A DNA stretch of 5,091 nt, taken from Opitutales bacterium (GTDB taxonomy: Bacteria > Verrucomicrobiota > Verrucomicrobiia > Opitutales > Opitutaceae). The translations under genes and the position numbers were made by a program. This document shows positions 1 to 5,091 of the stretch, in pieces. The notes below the pieces were generated by a model that ran no database searches, was not told the origin of the DNA, and saw nothing but the letters and a program-made list of their open reading frames with translations. Where the stretch lies: positions 1 to 5,091 of the forward strand of contig JAJFLS010000523.1 of assembly GCA_021772595.1 (NCBI GenBank), written 5' to 3'. Numbering within the stretch: position 1 is the stretch's first letter; every line of letters starts with the position of its first letter.

Positions 1-1
1 C

Positions 2-94
2 GAGCAAATCCTCGCAGACGCGCGAACGACCGAAAACCAATCCCGCTCCTTCATCCACGCCCTCGTGCAATCAGAACCGTTCCGAGAAAAATAG
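2..94 (+). CDS. C-terminal end of a DUF1592/DUF1585-type (planctomycete/verrucomicrobial cytochrome-associated) protein, partial
   Basis: An open frame enters from the left edge and ends at TAG 92-94, giving 30 residues that finish FIHALVQSEPFREK. This ending resembles the extreme C-terminus of DUF1585 (PSD2) domains, which typically close with a helix like 'xLVxAIVxSDPFxxR'. In such proteins DUF1585 follows DUF1587, DUF1592 and DUF1588 modules, often with a c-type haem domain in front. They are large exported proteins of unknown substrate. The call is supported by the DUF1552 gene downstream, because the two families are frequently neighbours in Planctomycetes and Verrucomicrobia. The stop codon abuts the first octamer repeat at 95, so the last residues could have been altered by an insertion. 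With only 30 residues visible, the assignment rests on the tail motif and context. Confidence 0.6.
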   Translation, partial: EQILADARTTENQSRSFIHALVQSEPFREK

Positions 95-134
95 GATTGA
101 GAGATGGAGCGACTTAGAGACAGTGAGATTAGGA
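95..134 (+). repeat. left array of five imperfect octamers
   Basis: Five consecutive 8-base units run without gaps: gattgaga, gatggagc, gacttaga, gacagtga, gattagga. The consensus is approximately GAYNNRGA. The array starts on the base after the upstream TAG and ends on the first base of the ATG at 134. The same consensus appears on the opposite strand at 535-582, so the four-helix-bundle gene lies between inverted arrays. The purine-rich units (GTGAG at 123-127) may also serve as a weak ribosome binding site for the ATG at 134. Confidence 0.65.
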
Positions 135-523
135 TGACCACTCGTAAAACGACGATTCGTAAGCACACTGACTTAGAAGTATACCAACGCTCATTTGAAG
201 CTGCGATGCAGTTCTTTGAACTAAGCAAAATTTTTCCGGTAGAGGAACGCTATTCGCTGACCGATCAAGGTCGGCGTTCATCGCGTTCCGTTTGCGCAAA
301 TCTTGCCGAAGCCTGGCGAAAGCGACGCTACCCGGCCGCATTCGTGTCCAAACTTTCCGACTCTGAAGCCGAAGCCACCGAAACACAGACTTGGATCCAG
401 TTCGCAGTGGAATGCAACTATATCGAGCGCGAACCCGCACGAACGCTCTATGCTGAATACGACGATATCATAGGCATGCTCGTCAACATGATCAAGAACC
501 CACAATCCTGGAAACTGAACTAA
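134..523 (+). CDS. four-helix bundle protein (23S rRNA intervening-sequence protein / bacterial Avd-like family)
   Basis: The 129-residue product matches the small four-helix-bundle family first noticed in 23S rRNA intervening sequences. Visible signatures are HTDLEVYQRSFEAA (helix 1), FPVEERYSLTDQGRRSS, and SVCANLAEAWRKR (residues 52-64, where many relatives have SVxANIAEG). An acidic third helix with SEAEATETQTWIQFA follows, then a last helix near the C-terminus. Relatives include Avd, the accessory protein of diversity-generating retroelements, but no reverse transcriptase or variable repeat is present here. The molecular role of stand-alone members is unknown; a basic surface suggests nucleic-acid binding. 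An in-frame ATG at 104 would add MERLRDSEIR, but those codons lie inside the octamer array and the homologous region begins after 134, so 134 is preferred. The gene's first part (121-240) has about 42% GC by hand count, lower than the neighbours. It ends 3 bases before the DUF1552 start. Confidence 0.85.
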   Translation: MTTRKTTIRKHTDLEVYQRSFEAAMQFFELSKIFPVEERYSLTDQGRRSSRSVCANLAEAWRKRRYPAAFVSKLSDSEAEATETQTWIQFAVECNYIEREPARTLYAEYDDIIGMLVNMIKNPQSWKLN

Positions 524-526
524 ACC

Positions 527-1876
527 ATGAAATTTCCCAGTCCCTCATTCTCCCCATCTCCCAATCCCTCCATCTCTCTATCTCAACCAACCCGTCGCGC
601 ATTTCTCCGCAGCAGCTCCGCCCTCATCGCCCTGCCCTTTCTCGAATCGTTCGGAGCGAAACGCTTCGAGTACGCTGCCGCTTCCGCCGCTGCCGCGCCG
701 CCAAAACGAATGATGTTTCTCGGCTTCGGCTGGGGCGTGACTAAAGAGTCCTGGTATCCAGACATCAATACAACTGGCACGGACTACGAGCTCCCCAAAG
801 GCCTTCAAGCCCTCAGGCGACACCAGAAGGACATCACGATCATCCAAAATTTGACCAACCAGTTTTCCAACGAAGCCCACTGGGGAAGCACCTTCTACCT
901 GACCGGCGCCAATCGCTACGCCGAGCCTGGCCAAAGTTTCTACAACAGCATTTCGGCTGACCAAATCGCAGCGGAAACGCTCGGAAAGGAAACGCGATTC
1001 ACCTCCATCCAACTCGGTTGCGACCGAGCTGAAGACTCCGGCCACGGTCCTGGATTGTCGATGTCCTGGAATCGCCAGGGGAAACCGATCGCCGGAATGA
1101 ACACTCCCGTCGCTGCGTATCACAAGCTTTTCTCGGATAGCGACACACCGTTGGAAGAACGGCAGGCTATGCTAAAACAGAAACGCAGCGTGCTCGACAC
1201 CGTGCTGGAAAACGCTCGCAGCATGAATCGCGGCTTGAGTAAAACCGACACCGACAAGCTCGACGAGTATTTCCAGTCCATCCGCGAAATCGAAATTCGT
1301 CTCGCAAAAGAAGAGCAATGGCTCGACGTGCCCAAAATCCGCCCTACCGACCCGATCGACGAACCGAAGGGCGAAATCGAAGGTTACGAAGAGGTCAAAC
1401 TGATGTACGATATCATGGTCGCCGCGATGCAGGTCGACGCGACACGCGTCATGTCTTATCGCCAACCTGTGGATACATTCATCCGAAGTCTCGGCGCCAC
1501 GATCACCGGCCACAACATGAGCCACTACACCAACGGATCGAGGCTGAGCGTCTCGGAAATGCGTGACCAAAAGCAAACGGAACTACTCGCCTATCTCATC
1601 GACAAGCTCAAAGCCACCAAGGAAGCGGATGGCAGCACTCTCTACGACAACATATCGCTCAGCTACGGCAGCAACATCGAATCGATCCACTATCTCAAGA
1701 ATTGCCCGACGATCCTCACCGGCGGCGCCGCTGGAGTGAAACATGGCCGTCACCTCGTAATGGATAACTCGAAAACTCCCCTCTGCAATCTCTGGCTAAG
1801 CCTCCTCCAGGGAACTGGCGTCCCCATCGAATCCCACGGCGACAGCACAGGAGTAATCGAGGAGCTGTGGGCGTAA
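527..1876 (+). CDS. DUF1552 domain-containing exported protein (Tat signal)
   Basis: The 449-residue product has the usual DUF1552 length. A twin-arginine signal is present: TRRAFLR at residues 22-28, then a hydrophobic stretch SSSALIALPFLESF and an Ala-rich region ending near residue 57, so it is probably exported folded. Family landmarks are the early 'NLTNQFSNEAHWGSTFYLTG' segment (108-127), SADQIAAETLG (143-153), FTSIQLGC (158-165), the helical KRSVLDTVLENARS and LDEYFQSIREIEIRL segments (219-259), HNMSHY (329-334), and the C-terminal SYGSNIESIHYLKNCPTILTGGAAG (379-403) before GRHL. The fold seems related to sulfatase/DUF1501-like exported proteins, but the reaction is unknown. It lies 3 bases after the four-helix-bundle stop and is probably co-transcribed with the upstream genes. 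Residues 3-19 (FPSPSFSPSPNPSISLS) are encoded by an octamer repeat array and are not typical of the family. No other ATG, GTG or TTG in frame precedes the Tat motif, so 527 is the only usable start. Confidence 0.9.
   Translation: MKFPSPSFSPSPNPSISLSQPTRRAFLRSSSALIALPFLESFGAKRFEYAAASAAAAPPKRMMFLGFGWGVTKESWYPDINTTGTDYELPKGLQALRRHQKDITIIQNLTNQFSNEAHWGSTFYLTGANRYAEPGQSFYNSISADQIAAETLGKETRFTSIQLGCDRAEDSGHGPGLSMSWNRQGKPIAGMNTPVAAYHKLFSDSDTPLEERQAMLKQKRSVLDTVLENARSMNRGLSKTDTDKLDEYFQSIREIEIRLAKEEQWLDVPKIRPTDPIDEPKGEIEGYEEVKLMYDIMVAAMQVDATRVMSYRQPVDTFIRSLGATITGHNMSHYTNGSRLSVSEMRDQKQTELLAYLIDKLKATKEADGSTLYDNISLSYGSNIESIHYLKNCPTILTGGAAGVKHGRHLVMDNSKTPLCNLWLSLLQGTGVPIESHGDSTGVIEELWA
535..582 (-). repeat. 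right array of six imperfect octamers, inverted relative to the left array
   Basis: Six consecutive units on the plus strand are tcccagtc, cctcattc, tccccatc, tcccaatc, cctccatc, tctctatc. Read on the minus strand they become gatagaga, gatggagg, gattggga, gatgggga, gaatgagg, gactggga, the same GAYNGRGR pattern as the array at 95-134. The total of 48 bases equals 16 codons, so it keeps the reading frame of the DUF1552 gene and produces its Pro/Ser-rich N-terminus. The strong pyrimidine bias of this stretch stands out against the surrounding sequence. Confidence 0.7.
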
Positions 1877-1879
1877 AAT

Positions 1880-1906
1880 CGTCCGGGCCGGCGCCCGGAC
1901 CCTACC
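1880..1906 (-). repeat. REP-like GC-rich hairpin, copy 1
   Basis: On the minus strand this reads GGTAGG, then an 8-bp stem with a 4-base loop. On the plus strand the arms are GTCCGGGC (1881-1888) and GCCCGGAC (1893-1900), loop CGGC. It begins 3 bases after the DUF1552 stop codon and is related to the copies at 1934-1962 and 3257-3283. It has no T-run, so it is not a classical terminator, but a stem of this strength just after a stop could slow polymerase or protect the mRNA 3' end. Confidence 0.75.
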
Positions 1907-1933
1907 CAATATTCGAGCGAAGCCCATGATAAA

Positions 1934-1962
1934 GGTAGCGCTCGGGCGCCGCCCCGAGCCCC
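1934..1962 (+). repeat. REP-like GC-rich hairpin, copy 2
   Basis: GGTAGC is followed by a stem GCTCGGG (1940-1946) pairing with CCCGAGC (1953-1959) around the loop CGCCGC. It is in opposite orientation to copy 1, 27 bases away, so the pair forms a larger inverted arrangement. Compared with copy 3 the stem differs by CT to TC on one arm and AG to GA on the other, so base pairing is kept. This compensatory change supports a selected or recently copied structure. Confidence 0.75.
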
Positions 1963-2026
1963 CCAACACATTTGACACCTCCTTAGAGATTGCAGCCCGC
2001 AGAAATTCGTAATTAGGTAAGATACC

Positions 2027-3235
2027 ATGAACACCTTAAAACCCGTCGCCCTCGCTTGTCTCATCTGCGCCCTCGTCAGCGCTTCCATTCACGCTGTCGA
2101 TTCCAAAGGCCTGCCGGACGGCTTCACGACATTGGAAATCGGCGACAAAGCGCCCGACTTCTCGCTCCCCGGAACGGACGGGAAGCAATACACCTTGGAC
2201 GACTTTTCCGGCTCGGATATATTCGTCGTCTACTTCACCGGAACGCATTGCCCCACTTCCCACGGAGCGATGGGGCGCATGCTGCAATTCGTCGAAGACT
2301 ATAGTGACGAGAGCTTCACCTATGTCGCCATCAACCCAAACCATTCTTCCGGATTGCGGCCCGACGAATTCGGCCACACCGACTACGATGAAACCTTCGC
2401 CGACTCGAAGCGCTACGCCGAGGACTACGGCTGGACCTTCCCGTTCCTCTACGACGGAGACGAGCAGCTAACCGCTCGCGCCTACGGCTGTCTCGCCACT
2501 CCGCACGTGCTCATTTTCGACAAGGAACGGAAGCTGCGCTACAACGGACGCTTCGACGATTCCCGCTTTCCCGATCCCGCCACCGTAAAACACCCAGATG
2601 CTCGCAACGCGGTCGAAGCTCTATTGGCCGGCAATCCCGTACCCGTCGAAACCACCCGCCCCCACGGCTGCTCCACAAAATGGAAAGAGCGCAGCCAGCA
2701 CGTGGTCGAAGAGGAAAAGCAATGGCAGTCCATCGAAGCCACGATCGAGGAAATCGATGCCGCCGGCGTGGCCGCTCTGCGAAAGAACGGGTCCGAAAAA
2801 GTGCGCCTGATCAATGTCTGGGCGACCTGGTGCGTGCCTTGCGTGGAAGAGTTTCCGGACCTTACGGAAATCGCTCGCAAGTTCAGCCGACGCGAGTTCG
2901 AACTCGTCACCATCAGCTTGGATCAGCCCAGCCAGAAAGCGAAGGCCAAAGCGTTTCTGGGAAGGCAACGCGCCATCATGAGCGACAAGCTTCGCAAGTC
3001 CGTCGAAGCGGAAGGCCGAACGACAAACAACTATATTTACACCGGATCGAGCGTTGATGACCTTGCGGATGCCCTCGATCCCGAATGGCCCGGCCCCGTC
3101 CCCTATTCCATTTTAGTCGATCAGAAAGGAAACGTGCTTTATCGAAAGCTGGGAAAGATCGACCCAGACGTCGTGCGCGCTGAAATTCTCGATACGCTGA
3201 CTCGTCACTACATCCCGCCTCCATCGGACAAGTAG
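2027..3235 (+). CDS. exported tandem thioredoxin-fold protein: redoxin (AhpC/TSA-like) domain plus TlpA-like domain
   Basis: The 402-residue product begins with a signal peptide (hydrophobic residues 7-20, likely cleavage after IHA at 21-23). Domain 1, about residues 33-205, is a peroxiredoxin/redoxin type: GDKAPDFSLPGTDGK (39-53), FTGTHCPTS (70-78) with a single cysteine C75 in a CxxS arrangement, and a cis-proline candidate P159 in LATPH. C155 lies just before it and could act as a partner. GCSTKW (214-219) is a short motif often found after this domain in Planctomycetes and Verrucomicrobia proteins. Domain 2, about 235-395, is TlpA/ResA-like with WCVPC (268-272), the CxxC disulfide active site, and P359 in VPYS as the likely cis-proline. 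The probable role is periplasmic thiol-disulfide exchange or peroxide handling; the partner is unknown. The ATG at 2027 is preferred because it gives a complete signal peptide. The gene is followed by a hairpin and a convergent cytochrome gene. Confidence 0.88.
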   Translation: MNTLKPVALACLICALVSASIHAVDSKGLPDGFTTLEIGDKAPDFSLPGTDGKQYTLDDFSGSDIFVVYFTGTHCPTSHGAMGRMLQFVEDYSDESFTYVAINPNHSSGLRPDEFGHTDYDETFADSKRYAEDYGWTFPFLYDGDEQLTARAYGCLATPHVLIFDKERKLRYNGRFDDSRFPDPATVKHPDARNAVEALLAGNPVPVETTRPHGCSTKWKERSQHVVEEEKQWQSIEATIEEIDAAGVAALRKNGSEKVRLINVWATWCVPCVEEFPDLTEIARKFSRREFELVTISLDQPSQKAKAKAFLGRQRAIMSDKLRKSVEAEGRTTNNYIYTGSSVDDLADALDPEWPGPVPYSILVDQKGNVLYRKLGKIDPDVVRAEILDTLTRHYIPPPSDK

Positions 3236-3256
3236 CTCGGAACTTGCTTCATCAAA

Positions 3257-3283
3257 GGTAGCGTCCGGGCGCCGTCCCGGACG
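3257..3283 (+). repeat. REP-like GC-rich hairpin, copy 3, between convergent genes
   Basis: GGTAG is followed by an 8-bp stem CGTCCGGG (3262-3269) and CCCGGACG (3276-3283) around loop CGCCGT. It shares the preceding AAAGGTAGCG with copy 2. It lies 21 bases after the redoxin stop and 27 bases from the end of the minus-strand cytochrome gene. The stem is followed by GAAAAAC-type bases rather than a T-run on the plus strand; on the minus strand the hairpin is preceded by T-rich bases (an A-run on the plus strand), not followed by them. A terminator role in either direction is possible but not shown. Confidence 0.75.
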
Positions 3284-3310
3284 AAAAACGATTTCAACCG
3301 ACACTCACCG

Positions 3311-4363
3311 TCATTCGCTTTCCAGCGCCGGTAGCGATGCCATATAGGCCACAATATTCAAGATGTCTTCCGAGGTGAGGTTCGCCATGACAGGTGTCAT
3401 CAAGGCCGACATTGCGCCGTTGCGCGTGCCTTGCTTCATGTCGTTGAGCTGACGGGCCATGTAGCTGGGCGAGCGGGCCGCTATCCCGGGAACTGTGCCA
3501 ATGCCGTGGAGGTCCTCGCCGTGGCAAATTGCGCATTGAAGCGTCTTGCCTCCGCCATTACGCACCAGCTCTTCGCCTCTCTTGATCGATCCCACGGGCG
3601 CGTAGGCGATGAAACCCGATCGCGGATCGCGCAGGAATTCGGTACGATACGAGTGAACCGGCGATTCGATAATCCGTTCGGCAATGGGCTCGGTGCCTGC
3701 CTCCTCGCCTTCCAATACTATGTGCAACCCTCCTCGTATACGCGTTTTGGGTACAGTATCGGTTTCAACAACTTCGATCCAAGGTGTCCATTTCATTGAA
3801 GCCATGTATTCAGAAACTTGATCAATCTCTTCGTCGGTCATGCCTTTGGCGCAATCGATCATCAGCTGGTAATTCGACTTGCGGGGCTCCGCGCATTGCC
3901 TGAGGTCGTTTTTGAAATCAAGCAGTTGCTGGACAAGGTAGCCCTCCGGCTGGCCGGCTGGGGGCGCGTTCTCCGCTTTTCCTTTTCCATTCGGATAGTG
4001 GCAAAGCGCGCAGGCGATAACATTTCGCGAGGGATCCCCGTTGGCATAAATATCCGGCATCTTAGGATGGTCTTCCGGATACCAATCGGCGGGCGCCGTT
4101 TGAAAAGTCTTCCCGTCCTTTCGGCCGATGATCTCGTCGCGCGTGAACGTCAGTGGCGTATCGGGCAAGCTGTATTTACCTCCGTGATCTTCATACGGCT
4201 TGCTGGGTTCTGTATCGATTGCATAGGCCCAAGCGAGCTCGACGAGGTGATCGGGCAGGACTTCTTCAGCGGCTCTGGTTTCAGAGCTAAACAACACAAA
4301 GATCGCAGCCGCGAGAACTAGGTTTGCGCTAAGCGCCAAACGAGAGGGAACAGGTAAATGCAT
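3311..4363 (-). CDS. exported diheme cytochrome c (c4/c553-like)
   Basis: The protein has two class I cytochrome c domains, each with a CxxCH haem-attachment motif: CALCH and CAICH (residues 118-122 and 277-281 from the start used here). Each domain ends in the usual helix: MTDEEIDQVSEYMASM and LTSEDILNIVAYMASL. Nearby Met residues (GMTDEE in domain 1, MSALMTPVM in domain 2) are candidate axial ligands. The N-terminus is a signal peptide (SRLALSANLVLAAAIFVLFSSETRAAEE), with likely cleavage after TRA. The ATG at 4363 places the hydrophobic segment normally; the upstream ATG at 4384 would add MICSNFV and neither start has a clear Shine-Dalgarno. The protein should be a periplasmic electron carrier. 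Two extra cysteines in domain 1 (in RQCAEP and IDCAKG) are not part of a haem motif and might form a disulfide. It converges on the redoxin gene and diverges from the ThuA-like gene, so it is probably its own transcript. Confidence 0.9.
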   Translation of the reverse strand: MHLPVPSRLALSANLVLAAAIFVLFSSETRAAEEVLPDHLVELAWAYAIDTEPSKPYEDHGGKYSLPDTPLTFTRDEIIGRKDGKTFQTAPADWYPEDHPKMPDIYANGDPSRNVIACALCHYPNGKGKAENAPPAGQPEGYLVQQLLDFKNDLRQCAEPRKSNYQLMIDCAKGMTDEEIDQVSEYMASMKWTPWIEVVETDTVPKTRIRGGLHIVLEGEEAGTEPIAERIIESPVHSYRTEFLRDPRSGFIAYAPVGSIKRGEELVRNGGGKTLQCAICHGEDLHGIGTVPGIAARSPSYMARQLNDMKQGTRNGAMSALMTPVMANLTSEDILNIVAYMASLPALESE

Positions 4364-4407
4364 AACGAAATTCGAGCAGATCATTTTGTCGACCGAATCA
4401 ACTTGAA

Positions 4408-4425
4408 GCCAATATTCCGGTTGGC
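4408..4425. promoter_or_regulatory. possible operator-like inverted repeat upstream of the cytochrome gene
   Basis: GCCAA (4408-4412) and TTGGC (4421-4425) form a perfect 5-bp inverted repeat with an 8-base spacer. The site lies 24 bases upstream of the longer cytochrome c start and 45 bases upstream of the preferred one. Such spacing is compatible with a dimeric regulator, but a 5-bp arm can occur by chance and no regulator gene is present. Confidence 0.2.
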
Positions 4426-4461
4426 AACAGAGAACGGAAGCGACTTTACCTTCACCTTAAG

Positions 4462-4489
4462 TTGACGCGCACGCTCCGAGGGGTATACC
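4462..4489 (+). promoter_or_regulatory. candidate sigma-70-type promoter for the ThuA-like gene
   Basis: TTGACG at 4462-4467 and TATACC at 4484-4489 are separated by 16 bases. Initiation would fall near 4496 and leave a leader of about 40 bases before the ATG at 4536. The -35 matches the standard hexamer in 5 of 6 positions and the -10 in 4 of 6. The rest of the 151-bp divergent region (4385-4535) shows no other convincing signal, and no good minus-strand promoter was found for the cytochrome gene. Confidence 0.4.
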
Positions 4490-4535
4490 ATTCAAACAAG
4501 ATCGAACCTCTTAGTTTCCGCTAGCCGCAATCCCC

Positions 4536-5091
4536 ATGAAACTCCCCAAATTTCTCGTGCGCTCGATCGGAGCGCTTCTACTTTCCGTCAATCTCTTCGC
4601 TAACGACAACCCCGTCCACGTCCTCATGTGGGATGAGCGACAACCTCGCCAAGCCGAGGCCTATGACAACTTTCTCGGTAACGAAATCGTCGAGCGACTC
4701 AAGTCATCAACGACTGGTCTCGAATTTCGCTCCGTCTCTCTTGACGATCCGGAACAAGGGCTCTCCGATGACAACCTCGACTGGGCCGACGTAATCATGT
4801 GGTGGGGACACGCTCGTCATTGGGAAATTTCGCCAGAAACTGCGCAACGGAAACTCATCAAACGAATAATGGCCGGCAAGCTCGATCTCATCGCTCTACA
4901 CTCCTCGCATTGGGCAACCGTATTCATGGAAGCTATGAACGAGAGAACGCGAGCCGTCGTTCGCAAACGCTACCCAAATACGGATCCAAAATTTAAGGTA
5001 GATTACGAATACATCCTCACCCCAGGCAGAATGCCGCCAACCGCCGACTCCTTAGTCACCCCCGCCTACTTCGCCCTTAGAAAAGGCAAAC
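4536..5091 (+). CDS. ThuA-like (trehalose utilization / class I glutamine amidotransferase-like) protein, N-terminal part, truncated by the window edge
   Basis: An open frame from ATG 4536 continues to the right edge without a stop, giving 185 residues. It starts with a probable signal peptide (MKLPKFLVRSIGALLLSVNLFA, cleavage near NLFA-ND). The mature part shows ThuA-family features: NPVHVLMWDERQP (residues 25-37) as first strand and loop, YDNFLGNEI (43-51), the WADVIMWWGHARH segment (83-95) and LIALHSSHW (117-125), where relatives also carry an L-x-ALHSxH-like stretch. ThuA-like proteins adopt a class I glutamine-amidotransferase-like flavodoxin fold. In Planctomycetes and Verrucomicrobia they are often exported and linked to carbohydrate metabolism, but the substrate is not known here. 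There is no clear Shine-Dalgarno before the ATG; this start was chosen because it yields a full signal peptide. Confidence 0.85.
   Translation, partial: MKLPKFLVRSIGALLLSVNLFANDNPVHVLMWDERQPRQAEAYDNFLGNEIVERLKSSTTGLEFRSVSLDDPEQGLSDDNLDWADVIMWWGHARHWEISPETAQRKLIKRIMAGKLDLIALHSSHWATVFMEAMNERTRAVVRKRYPNTDPKFKVDYEYILTPGRMPPTADSLVTPAYFALRKGK

Larger units (their letters stand above)
95..582 (+). mobile_element. putative octamer-bounded four-helix-bundle cassette
   Basis: This 488-bp unit contains a single gene (134-523) between an octamer array reading GAYNNRGA (95-134) and a second array that reads the same consensus on the minus strand (535-582). It sits exactly between the stop codon of a DUF1585-type gene and the signal-peptide coding region of a DUF1552 gene, two families that are usually adjacent. 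That placement suggests insertion into an existing operon. No transposase, reverse transcriptase or target-site duplication is visible. If it moves, it would need functions supplied elsewhere. The boundaries are set only by where the octamer pattern stops. The idea of mobility is inference; the arrays themselves are directly visible. Confidence 0.45.
1877..2026. other. intergenic region with inverted hairpin pair before the redoxin gene
   Basis: This 150-bp gap holds the two REP-like copies in its first 86 bases and an AT-richer leader after them. A TTGACA is visible at 1972-1977, but no good -10 hexamer lies 16-18 bases downstream, so no promoter is called. The leader ends in AGGTAAG (2015-2021), a weak ribosome-binding-like stretch, before the ATG at 2027. 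Confidence 0.5.

Noticed and set aside
95..134. CRISPR-like short repeats
   Set aside because: Units are 8 bases, degenerate and directly adjacent with no spacers.
134..523. 23S rRNA intervening sequence
   Set aside because: The family name suggests this, but the flanks are protein-coding genes with no rRNA sequence.
95..582. Diversity-generating retroelement
   Set aside because: The four-helix-bundle protein is Avd-like, but there is no reverse transcriptase, template repeat or variable repeat in the window.
578..1123. 181-codon open frame on the minus strand
   Set aside because: It overlaps the well-supported DUF1552 gene in antisense and has no recognisable domain or low-complexity-free core.
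1972..1977. TTGACA resembling a -35 box before the redoxin gene
   Set aside because: No acceptable -10 hexamer lies 15-19 bases downstream; the region there is GC-rich (GCCCGC).
3257..3290. Intrinsic terminator after the redoxin gene
   Set aside because: The stem is strong, but it is followed by an A-run on the plus strand, not a T-run, and the same hairpin recurs elsewhere as a repeat.
3818..4321. 167-codon open frame on the plus strand
   Set aside because: It lies antisense within the diheme cytochrome c gene, whose two CxxCH motifs and signal peptide clearly identify the true strand.
4799..4996. 65-codon plus-strand open frame
   Set aside because: It is an alternative frame inside the ThuA-like coding region, which stays open to the window edge and matches family motifs.

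Overview
The window most resembles a Verrucomicrobiota-type genome, possibly a marine Opitutae relative. This is inferred from gene content: the tail of a DUF1592/DUF1585-type protein beside a DUF1552 protein, an exported redoxin, a diheme cytochrome c and a ThuA-like protein. Shine-Dalgarno signals are weak, and GC-rich palindromic repeats lie between genes. No rRNA, tRNA or CRISPR array is present.

Layout. Positions 2-94 hold the last 30 codons of a large secreted protein of the DUF1592/DUF1585 group. A small four-helix-bundle gene follows (134-523), bracketed by two short arrays of imperfect octamers in opposite orientation (95-134 and 535-582). A Tat-exported DUF1552 protein follows (527-1876). 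Its first ~19 residues are encoded largely by the right-hand octamer array. A 150-bp gap carries two inverted copies of a GC-rich hairpin element. An exported two-domain thioredoxin-fold protein is next (2027-3235). A third hairpin copy lies in the gap between convergent genes. A diheme cytochrome c is on the minus strand (3311-4363). A divergent intergenic region follows, and then the start of a ThuA-like protein that runs off the right edge (4536-5091).

How the genes fit together. DUF1592/DUF1585 and DUF1552 proteins are commonly encoded side by side in Planctomycetes and Verrucomicrobia, and their substrates are unknown. All five larger proteins are exported or probably exported. The redoxin and cytochrome c suggest periplasmic redox chemistry, but a shared pathway is inference. 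The four-helix-bundle gene looks like an insertion between two genes that normally sit together.

The most interesting signal is the four-helix-bundle gene with inverted octamer arrays at both ends. It looks like a small mobile cassette of about 488 bp whose repeats have become part of the neighbouring reading frame. The second is a three-copy REP-like hairpin family with compensatory stem changes.
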